Origin: Rhodospirillales bacterium
Lineage (GTDB): Bacteria; Pseudomonadota; Alphaproteobacteria; Rhodospirillales; Casp-alpha2
DNA: 5,159 nt
Direction of reading: 5' to 3'
Assembly (NCBI GenBank): GCA_018664265.1
Contig: JABJOR010000342.1
Coordinates: forward strand, 1-5,159
The position numbers and the translations under genes were made by a program. The notes under the pieces were generated by a model. That model ran no database searches. It saw only the letters and a list, made by a program, of their open reading frames with translations, and had not been told where the DNA came from. The first letter of the stretch is position 1, and each line of letters begins with the position of its first letter. This document shows positions 1 through 4,777 of the stretch, one piece after another.

Positions 1-469
1 CTGCTGCCAAGACAATGGTTGGCCCATTCTTGGCGGATGGTACAGAAGGGGAATCGTTTGTCGCCGCCCGCGCAACCATGATCGCCCCCAGCGTAGCAAA
101 TGCAATGCCCAACCATTGTACAGTACCAAGCCGTGATCCAAGAGCGAACGCGTAAATCACAACGAGCACGGGATGCGCGGCAACAATTGGTGCGGCAACG
201 CTCAACGGCCCACGTGCCAGTGCCCGGTATAACATCAACATGGCAACCGTATTCATGACGCCGAACAGAACTATCGACCATTGCTCGCTGAGAGCAAATA
301 TCATGGGGTGACCAGCAACGAACATATATGTGGTCAGGCCAATACAGCTAACAACATAAACCCAAAGCAACGCCGTGGCGTAGCCAATTGCTCGCCCAGT
401 TAGGCCGGCAAAAAAATCCGCAGTACCCAAAGAGGTCGCGCTCAATATACCCCAATAAACTTGATTCAT
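1..469 (-). CDS. EamA/DMT-family transporter, N-terminal part (runs off left edge)
   Basis: The minus strand is open from an ATG at 469-467 to the window edge, giving 156 codons with no stop. The protein is strongly hydrophobic, with about five likely membrane segments (residues roughly 5-22, 33-52, 64-82, 88-110 and 116-134). It has the pattern of the first EamA repeat: YRALARGPLSVAAPIVAAHP at residues 81-100, followed by a small-residue-rich helix with WLGIAFATLGAIMV at 119-132. EamA/DMT proteins usually have two such repeats and about 280-300 residues, so roughly half is visible. Members move amino acids, metabolites or drugs across the inner membrane; the substrate cannot be told here. 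A GGAGT ribosome site (486-482) lies 12 nt before the ATG, rather far but usable. The gene is divergent from the regulator. Family call is firm, function open. Confidence 0.85.
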   Translation of the reverse strand, partial: MNQVYWGILSATSLGTADFFAGLTGRAIGYATALLWVYVVSCIGLTTYMFVAGHPMIFALSEQWSIVLFGVMNTVAMLMLYRALARGPLSVAAPIVAAHPVLVVIYAFALGSRLGTVQWLGIAFATLGAIMVARAATNDSPSVPSAKNGPTIVLAA

Positions 470-505
470 TCTGTTTCAATCACTCCGCAACTGAATTATT
501 GCCGG

Positions 506-515
506 ACCATATGGT
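506..515. repeat. 10-bp perfect palindrome ACCATATGGT
   Basis: The sequence ACCATATGGT equals its own reverse complement and lies 37 bp upstream of the EamA start codon, where an operator could sit. Flanking bases do not extend the symmetry and there is no second copy in the window. It may be chance. Confidence 0.3.
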
Positions 516-737
516 TGTCACTTATTTGTATATTGTGGAGATATCGTAACCGCCCATTCTGCCCATTTTATGATGAGAAAACTGTTTTATTTCCACATGC
601 GTTCTAATTTTTTTGTATGTATTTCAAGAAGTTGTCTGTCGTTACCACGCCCACCCTAAGTTCGAAACTCTCCCTGGTAGCTCACTATTAGGTAAGGTGA
701 GCATGATGTTGTTACTACACAAACACATAGAGTCATA

Positions 738-748
738 ACGAAATTCGT
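738..748. promoter_or_regulatory. Operator-like dyad, regulator promoter, site 1
   Basis: The sequence is ACGAAATTCGT, a perfect inverted repeat (ACGAA / TTCGT) around one central A at 743. The identical 11-mer occurs at 4684-4694 in front of the monooxygenase gene. Its repetition in just the two promoter regions that an adjacent regulator would be expected to control supports a binding site, most simply for the Lrp/AsnC protein encoded at 943-1620. Identity of the binding protein is inferred. Confidence 0.6.
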
Positions 749-768
749 GGCAAAAATGCATTTGACAA

Positions 769-779
769 ACGAAAAAATG
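769..779. promoter_or_regulatory. Weak operator-like half-site, regulator promoter, site 2
   Basis: ACGAAAAAATG matches only the left half (ACGAAA) of the dyad. I list it because its centre (774) is 31 bp from site 1 and 30 bp from site 3, so it fills the middle position of an evenly spaced array. On sequence alone it would not be called. Confidence 0.3.
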
Positions 780-788
780 GGTTTAACG

Positions 789-818
789 TTATTATTCAAC
801 GGTATTCGTAGTTACAAT
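789..818 (+). promoter_or_regulatory. Predicted sigma-70 promoter of the regulator-ABC operon
   Basis: The -10 is TACAAT (813-818), five of six consensus bases. The -35 is weak: TTATTA (789-794) with an 18-bp spacer. The -10 assignment is supported by alignment with the monooxygenase promoter: both have ATTCGT, one or two bases, then TTAYAATTG. Operator site 3 fills the spacer, pointing to autoregulation. Transcription would start near 825, leaving a leader of about 80-120 nt depending on the true start codon. Confidence 0.45.
799..809. promoter_or_regulatory. Operator-like dyad, regulator promoter, site 3
   Basis: ACGGTATTCGT agrees with ACGAAATTCGT at 9 of 11 positions and keeps the outer ACG/CGT arms. 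Its centre (804) is 61 bp from that of site 1. It lies four bases upstream of a TACAAT -10 hexamer (813-818), so a protein bound here would contact the core promoter. The matching site at the monooxygenase promoter has almost the same distance to its -10. Confidence 0.45.
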
Positions 819-942
819 TGAACAGGCTAGTGGATAACTGCTTAATTATCTTACCATTTGATACGCATAAAAATTAGTAAGGCTTGTATCGGTTAGTACG
901 TTTTTGAAACCTTCGGATATGTCGCTCACTGAGAGAATGTCG

Positions 943-1620
943 ATGAAATCGCAGAGCCGCAAATCAACTCAAAAATCTACGAAGTCGGATTCCCGAAAAT
1001 CTGATAACTCGGGCCATGCTTCCGATGACGCTGAACAGCCTACGGCAGACGCACGTGACCGAAGCCAGTTAAAGGGCGGGCGTCGCATGCGGTTTTCTGA
1101 TCTTAAAGCTAAAGCGATCGAATATTCACCGATGCCGAATATCGAAGGCCTCAATCGACAAATCGTGGAGCTACTGCAAGAGGATGGGCGGGCGCCGTAT
1201 TCTTCAATTGCCAAGCGCCTGGATGTTTCTGAGGCAACAGTCCGTACGCGCGTAGGGCGAATGCGTGATTCCAATCTAATCCATTTTATCACCGTCGCGA
1301 ACCCTATGGCGCTCGGGTATACCGCCTGGGCGATGTTGGGGATCAATGTAGCTCAGAATGCAAGTGCCGACGAGGTTGCTCAGAATTTTCGGGATTGCCA
1401 TGAGGTCGTGTATGTCATGCGCGTTGCTTCTCGTTTTGATCTTCTGGCTGAGATCGTATGTGAAACGCCTGATGATTTACGCGAATTCTTGGATACCCAC
1501 TGTTACGGGCATCCAAGTGTCGCGTCCGTTGAGCCCATGATCGGCCTTGGTCTCTACAAGAGTCTTTTTGGTTGGGAGCAGCCTTTGTTGGCAGGGAATG
1601 GGAAAAATCCTGAAAACTAA
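943..1620 (+). CDS. Lrp/AsnC-family transcriptional regulator with basic N-terminal extension
   Basis: This is a DNA-binding regulator of the feast/famine (Lrp/AsnC) family; such proteins form dimers to octamers and sense amino acids or other small molecules through a C-terminal RAM domain. Counting from the ATG at 943 (225 aa), residues 1-50 are a Ser/Lys-rich, probably disordered tail. Residues about 66-112 are the winged HTH (GLNRQIVELLQEDGRAPYSS, then LDVSEATVRTRVGRM). Residues about 124-205 resemble the alpha/beta RAM domain. Usual family length is 150-165 aa, so the tail is extra. I chose 943 because GAGAGA (931-936) lies 6 nt upstream; a TTG at 904 (238 aa), ATG at 919 and ATG at 1087 (177 aa, AAAGGG 10 nt upstream) are in frame and possible. 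It heads the ABC operon and is probably autoregulated through the sites at 738-809. Effector unknown. Confidence 0.88.
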   Translation: MKSQSRKSTQKSTKSDSRKSDNSGHASDDAEQPTADARDRSQLKGGRRMRFSDLKAKAIEYSPMPNIEGLNRQIVELLQEDGRAPYSSIAKRLDVSEATVRTRVGRMRDSNLIHFITVANPMALGYTAWAMLGINVAQNASADEVAQNFRDCHEVVYVMRVASRFDLLAEIVCETPDDLREFLDTHCYGHPSVASVEPMIGLGLYKSLFGWEQPLLAGNGKNPEN

Positions 1621-1668
1621 ATATTGCACAGCTTGAGAATTGGATAAAACAGTAATGAGTATTTTCAA

Positions 1669-2562
1669 ATGAATGACGCTCCACTATCAGGCTCGGTGTC
1701 CAGGGCTGACCTACTGGTCGCGGATGATGAGAATTTGAAAGCTGAGGCGCCGTTATTCAAGCCGCCCAGAGAGCAATTCCTTGGGTTGCGCGGCTCCGTT
1801 GGTCGCTATCAATCAATGTTCTTGGGAATGGTCGGCATAATCGCTTTGTTCGTTGCGTGGGAAATTGCCCACGTAATGACACCGGAAAATCAACAGAAAT
1901 TCCTGCCAAGTGTTGGCCAGGTTGTTAGCAAAATCGCTTATCTGTTTACCGAAAAAGGCTACATTGCCGATGTCGCCAAAAGTGTCTATCGCATTTATGT
2001 GAGCTTCTTCTTTGCATGCCTTTTTGCCGTCCCTCTTGGTTTGTTTATGGGGTGCTTCGCCAAGATACGTGCATTGATAAATCCCACAGTTGGCGGTTTA
2101 CGTTACCTGCCTGCGGCTTCGTTCGTGCCCCTTCTTCTGGTGTATTTCGGACCGACAGACTTCGCCAAATTGGCTTTGTTGTTTCTCGGGTGTGTCTTTT
2201 TCCTGACCGCATTGATTCTCGATAATGTGGAAGCAGTACCGAAAGAGTTGATTGAATCGGCGCAAACCATGGGTGCAAGTCGCTGGCATATCGTTTTCCG
2301 TGTTGCCTTCCGGTCAGCTGCCCCTCAAATCCTTGATTCCATGCGCAACATGATCGCAGTTTCTTGGACATATCTTGTGATTGCGGAGATTGTTGCCGCG
2401 ACGGATGGGATTGGCGCCGTCATGATGCGCGGCGCACGGTTCCTGCACGTGGATATTATCATGGGTGGCATTTTGACAATCGGGGTGCTGGGCGTGTTGA
2501 CGGATCTATCCTTCAGGATCGCTGGTCATTTCTTATTCCCTTACATACGTGCCCGGCGCTAG
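1669..2562 (+). CDS. NitT/TauT-type ABC transporter permease
   Basis: This is the inner-membrane channel subunit of an importer related to the nitrate, taurine, aliphatic sulfonate and hydroxymethylpyrimidine systems. The 297-aa protein has a soluble, polar N-terminus of about 48 residues, then about six membrane segments (roughly 50-68, 106-130, 142-162, 165-186, 227-248 and 262-286). The EAA loop that docks onto the ATPase is visible at residues 193-213, with ESAQTMGASRWHIVF and the conserved Gly at 202. Length is slightly above the usual 250-280 aa because of the N-terminus. The start ATG at 1669 has only a weak TGAG (1656-1659) upstream. It lies 48 nt after the regulator stop, with no terminator or operator copy in the gap, so co-transcription is likely. 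It would work as a homodimer with the two following gene products. Substrate not readable. Confidence 0.92.
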   Translation: MNDAPLSGSVSRADLLVADDENLKAEAPLFKPPREQFLGLRGSVGRYQSMFLGMVGIIALFVAWEIAHVMTPENQQKFLPSVGQVVSKIAYLFTEKGYIADVAKSVYRIYVSFFFACLFAVPLGLFMGCFAKIRALINPTVGGLRYLPAASFVPLLLVYFGPTDFAKLALLFLGCVFFLTALILDNVEAVPKELIESAQTMGASRWHIVFRVAFRSAAPQILDSMRNMIAVSWTYLVIAEIVAATDGIGAVMMRGARFLHVDIIMGGILTIGVLGVLTDLSFRIAGHFLFPYIRARR

Positions 2563-2565
2563 GAG
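2561..2565 (+). promoter_or_regulatory. Ribosome binding site of the ABC ATPase
   Basis: AGGAG lies 8 nt before ATG 2574 and overlaps the last two bases of the permease stop codon TAG (2560-2562). It fixes the ATPase start at 2574 although the frame is open from upstream, and suggests translational coupling with the permease. Confidence 0.8.
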
Positions 2566-2573
2566 CCTGTTTG

Positions 2574-3422
2574 ATGAGTATACTTACAGAACATACAGGT
2601 GCCGCCAATCATGCGGCCCATGAACAGGGCCAGGCGTCAGGAGAGCCGCCACTGCGGGCTGAACGTGTGACCAAAGAATATCTGGGTGGTTCACGCGTTG
2701 CACTCGACAACATCTCTATTGATATCAAGGAAAATCAGATCACGGCCCTGATCGGACCGTCTGGGTGCGGTAAAACAACGTTCCTTCGGCTTATGGCGGG
2801 CTTGGAGTATCCCACCCGCGGTAGCGTCACGGCCTATGGCAAACCCATTATGGGTCCCGGGCCTGAGCGTGGCATGGTGTTCCAGGCTTATACATCATTT
2901 CCCTGGCTAACTATCAGGGAGAACGTCCAGCACGGTATGAAAATACAGGGCTTTTCCAAGGCCGAACAGCGTGACCGGGCTGAACATTTCTTAAAACTGG
3001 TTCACCTTGATGAATACGCAGACGCATACCCAGGTGAACTTTCTGGTGGCATGAAACAGCGTGTGGCTATTGCACGAACACTGGCGCAAGGCCCCGAGTT
3101 GCTGTTGCTGGATGAGCCGTTCGGCGCGCTGGATGCCCAGGTCACCTGGGAAATGGAAGAAATGGCAGTGGATATTATCGAGCGCGAGAGCAAAACGGTT
3201 GTGCTCGTGACACATGATATTCAGGAAGCCATCTATCTTGCCGATCGGATACTATTTTTTACCCGCCAACCAGGCAGAATTAAAGAAGACATCGCCATGG
3301 AGTTCAAGCAAGGCCGTCGCTTTGCGAAGAAGGAAGAACTGCTTGTAGAGCCTGGTTATGTGGATATGGAAAAACGCCTCTACACCATGATGCGGGAAGA
3401 GATACAGGGGCGCATCAGTTAA
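2574..3422 (+). CDS. NitT/TauT-type ABC transporter ATP-binding protein
   Basis: This is the cytoplasmic ATPase that powers the importer. From ATG 2574 it has 282 aa. After a poorly conserved N-terminus of about 25 residues all ABC motifs are intact: Walker A GPSGCGKTT (61-69), Q-loop Gln104, signature LSGGM (156-160), Walker B LLLLDEP (176-182), D-loop GALD (184-187) and the switch His214 in VTHD. The layout fits the SsuB/TauB/NrtD group. The frame is open upstream to 2364, but that part overlaps the permease gene in another frame and is not expected to be translated; AGGAG at 2561-2565 marks the start. The C-terminal ~40 residues are charged, as is common in the family. It lies 11 nt after the permease and 43 nt before the binding protein, so these form one transcription unit. 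Confidence 0.95.
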   Translation: MSILTEHTGAANHAAHEQGQASGEPPLRAERVTKEYLGGSRVALDNISIDIKENQITALIGPSGCGKTTFLRLMAGLEYPTRGSVTAYGKPIMGPGPERGMVFQAYTSFPWLTIRENVQHGMKIQGFSKAEQRDRAEHFLKLVHLDEYADAYPGELSGGMKQRVAIARTLAQGPELLLLDEPFGALDAQVTWEMEEMAVDIIERESKTVVLVTHDIQEAIYLADRILFFTRQPGRIKEDIAMEFKQGRRFAKKEELLVEPGYVDMEKRLYTMMREEIQGRIS

Positions 3423-3451
3423 ATACCCGCAATTCTAAACGTCGTAACAGT

Positions 3452-3457
3452 GAGGAG
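3452..3457 (+). promoter_or_regulatory. Ribosome binding site of the binding protein
   Basis: GAGGAG lies 8 nt before ATG 3466. It favours this ATG over the in-frame GTG at 3457, which overlaps the ribosome site itself. The strong site fits the higher protein level usual for binding proteins. Confidence 0.75.
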
Positions 3458-3465
3458 TGAAATAC

Positions 3466-4530
3466 ATGACTATAGAAGTTTCAAAACGAACGGGATGGAG
3501 GGTCGCAAGGGCCTTCGTCCTCGCTGGTTTCTTTGGCCTGATGGCCATCGCAACGGCAACGTCTTCATTCGCGAAAGAAACGGTAAGAATTGGCCACTTC
3601 AGTTGGCCTGGATACGGTTTCCTTTACGTAGCGCAGGAAAAGAACCTGTCCCCCAATTTGAATTTTGAGTTCACGATCATTGAAGACCCCGTTCAATTGT
3701 TCAGCCTGTTGTCGACTGACCAGTTGGATACGGTTTTCAGCACCATTGAATTTGGCCCAATTGCGACGGCCGAGGACATGGGCTTTAAGCTGATTTCCAT
3801 CTCAAATCTTGGGTATGGATCAGACAACATCGTTGTACATCCGGATATCAAGACCGCCGCTGACCTGAAGGGCAAAAGCGTTGCCGTTCTCGAAGGTGGC
3901 TTGTCCCATATTATGATGGGTATCTGGCTCGAAGAAAATGGTGTTAAGTGGAACGAGGTGAACATGGTCAACCTTGTTGCCGGTGATGCCGCTGCTGCCA
4001 TGATGAGTGGTGAAATTGCCGCCGCTGAACTGTGGGATCCGTTTGGTGGTCAGGTTCTTGAAAATCTTCCAGGATCACGTTCAGTCAGTAACTCTATTGA
4101 GCCAAAGTGGCTTAAGTCTGCCCTGATCGCGGATGCGATTTTCATGTCTGATAAATTCACCTCGGACAACCGCAGTATAGCCACTCAAACTATCGAGGCG
4201 ATTTTTGCCGGGGTCGAGTTTTGGAGAAAGAATCCGAAGGAAGCCAATGACATTATTGCCAACGCGGTCGGTTTCTCCGTTGAAGACGTGCAGGCGATTC
4301 TGGGTGGTGAAAACAATCCCGACGATGGTGGACTATATATGTACAGCCTGAAAGAGGCCGGACAGTTCTGTGGCTCCGTCGCTGGCGATCCTCCCTTTGG
4401 TCAGAGAAATGGCCAGATGGAAGATCACTGGAACATGACCAACGAATGGTGGGTTAAATTCGGGTTCATGGACCGTATGGTTGACTTCGGTTCAGGCACA
4501 GATTGTGCCCTGCTTAATGAATCAATGTAG
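3466..4530 (+). CDS. NitT/TauT-type ABC transporter periplasmic substrate-binding protein
   Basis: This is the periplasmic receptor of the importer. The 354-aa precursor starts with a Sec signal peptide: basic residues (KRTGWRVAR, 7-15), a hydrophobic core (16-32) and a likely cut after SFA at residue 36. The mature part opens with VRIGHFSWPGYGFLYVAQEK (40-59), typical of SsuA/TauA/NMT1-like proteins, and has the ADLKGKSVAV (132-141) and ELWDPF (188-193) segments of the second lobe. The family usually has 310-350 aa. Only two Cys occur, 302 and 347, both in the C-terminal region and able in principle to form a disulfide in the periplasm. The tail (about 318-340) is rich in Trp, Met and Phe. 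No lipobox is present, so it should be soluble. It is the last gene of the operon and is followed by a large hairpin. Ligand not identifiable from sequence. Confidence 0.93.
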   Translation: MTIEVSKRTGWRVARAFVLAGFFGLMAIATATSSFAKETVRIGHFSWPGYGFLYVAQEKNLSPNLNFEFTIIEDPVQLFSLLSTDQLDTVFSTIEFGPIATAEDMGFKLISISNLGYGSDNIVVHPDIKTAADLKGKSVAVLEGGLSHIMMGIWLEENGVKWNEVNMVNLVAGDAAAAMMSGEIAAAELWDPFGGQVLENLPGSRSVSNSIEPKWLKSALIADAIFMSDKFTSDNRSIATQTIEAIFAGVEFWRKNPKEANDIIANAVGFSVEDVQAILGGENNPDDGGLYMYSLKEAGQFCGSVAGDPPFGQRNGQMEDHWNMTNEWWVKFGFMDRMVDFGSGTDCALLNESM

Positions 4531-4531
4531 A

Positions 4532-4594
4532 GCTTAGTGTTAAGACGCCCCCAAGGTGCTGGCATAACCGGTGTCTTGGGGGATGTCACTAAGC
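4532..4594 (+). terminator. Two-tier hairpin after the binding-protein gene
   Basis: An outer 8-bp stem GCTTAGTG (4532-4539) / CACTAAGC (4587-4594) encloses an inner 8-bp stem CCCCCAAG (4548-4555) / CTTGGGGG (4575-4582), with a possible CTGG/CCGG tip (4559-4562 / 4568-4571). It starts two bases after the stop codon at 4530. A run of five T (4605-4609) follows only after ten other bases, so it is not a textbook intrinsic terminator. It could end the ABC transcript, protect the binding-protein mRNA from 3' decay, or both. Confidence 0.65.
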
Positions 4595-4621
4595 AGAATG
4601 TAAGTTTTTACACAAACATAT

Positions 4622-4632
4622 ACGAAATCCGT
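4622..4632. promoter_or_regulatory. Operator-like dyad, monooxygenase promoter, site 1
   Basis: ACGAAATCCGT differs from ACGAAATTCGT at one position. Its centre (4627) is 62 bp upstream of that of site 3, nearly the same distance as between the outer sites at the regulator promoter (61 bp). Confidence 0.5.
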
Positions 4633-4651
4633 TTATATTTGTAAGAAAAAC

Positions 4652-4662
4652 AAAGAATTCGA
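4652..4662. promoter_or_regulatory. Weak operator-like site, monooxygenase promoter, site 2
   Basis: AAAGAATTCGA keeps the AATTCG core (7 of 11 positions of the dyad). It is listed mainly for position: its centre (4657) is 30 bp from site 1 and 32 bp from site 3, filling the middle of the array as at the regulator promoter. Confidence 0.3.
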
Positions 4663-4672
4663 CATAATAAGT

Positions 4673-4702
4673 TTGCCTACAAGACGAAATTCGTCTTATA
4701 AT
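4673..4702 (+). promoter_or_regulatory. Predicted sigma-70 promoter of the monooxygenase operon
   Basis: TTGCCT (4673-4678) and a perfect TATAAT (4697-4702) are separated by 18 bp. Transcription would begin near 4709, leaving a leader of about 70 nt before ATG 4778. The spacer is filled by the 17-bp dyad. The leader is AT-rich and contains the last two of three AATTGTT direct repeats (4700-4706, 4715-4721, 4727-4733), of unknown meaning. Confidence 0.6.
4681..4697. promoter_or_regulatory. Operator-like dyad, monooxygenase promoter, site 3 (17 bp)
   Basis: AAGACGAA and TTCGTCTT form a perfect 8-bp inverted repeat around A4689. It contains the 11-mer ACGAAATTCGT (4684-4694) found identically at 738-748. 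It occupies the spacer between a -35-like TTGCCT and a perfect TATAAT, overlapping the first base of the -10. A protein bound on the same DNA face would block polymerase; an activator would have to act by reshaping the spacer or through sites 1 and 2. Confidence 0.65.
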
Positions 4703-4763
4703 TGTTGAAATTACAATTGTTTCGCAAATTGTTTTCTGGCGACAGGCAGGTGCCGCCAATATG

Positions 4764-4770
4764 AAAGGGA
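4764..4770 (+). promoter_or_regulatory. Ribosome binding site of the monooxygenase gene
   Basis: AAAGGGA lies 7 nt before ATG 4778. The ATG at 4761 just upstream is in another frame and is not the start. Confidence 0.6.
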
Positions 4771-4777
4771 CGCCCCA

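Larger units (their letters stand above)
470..942. promoter_or_regulatory. AT-rich divergent intergenic region
   Basis: This stretch of about 430-470 bases separates the minus-strand EamA gene from the plus-strand regulator and holds no convincing gene on either strand. I see a perfect 10-bp palindrome ACCATATGGT (506-515) near the EamA side, a small dyad AGTTCGAAACT (659-669), and, towards the regulator, three spaced operator-like sites and a promoter (listed separately). The middle part (about 540-735) shows nothing else I can interpret. The EamA promoter must lie here, but I found no good -35/-10 pair for it. Confidence 0.6.

Noticed and set aside
762..767. Consensus TTGACA as -35 of the regulator promoter
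   Set aside because: No good -10 lies at 16-18 bp; the best is TAACGT (784-789). The TACAAT at 813-818 aligns better with the monooxygenase promoter. It remains a possible second promoter.
969..1346. 125-codon minus-strand open frame
   Set aside because: It lies opposite the Lrp/AsnC gene and has no family-like pattern; it is a shadow of the coding strand.
1621..1668. Separate promoter or operator for the ABC genes
   Set aside because: The 48-nt gap holds no copy of the dyad, no good -35/-10 pair and no terminator, so co-transcription with the regulator is simpler.
2364..2573. Upstream in-frame extension of the ABC ATPase (70 further residues)
   Set aside because: It overlaps the permease gene in another frame, reads as unrelated sequence, and a strong AGGAG lies 8 nt before ATG 2574.
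3568..3575. TTCGCGAA palindrome as an extra operator
   Set aside because: It lies inside the signal-peptide coding part of the binding-protein gene and lacks the AAATT core of the dyad.
4737..4753. Possible sigma-54 promoter (TGGCGACAGGCAGGTGC), considered because aromatic monooxygenases are often sigma-54 dependent
   Set aside because: The GC element is not at the needed distance from GG, and the site is only about 25 nt from the start codon, covering the region before the ribosome site.
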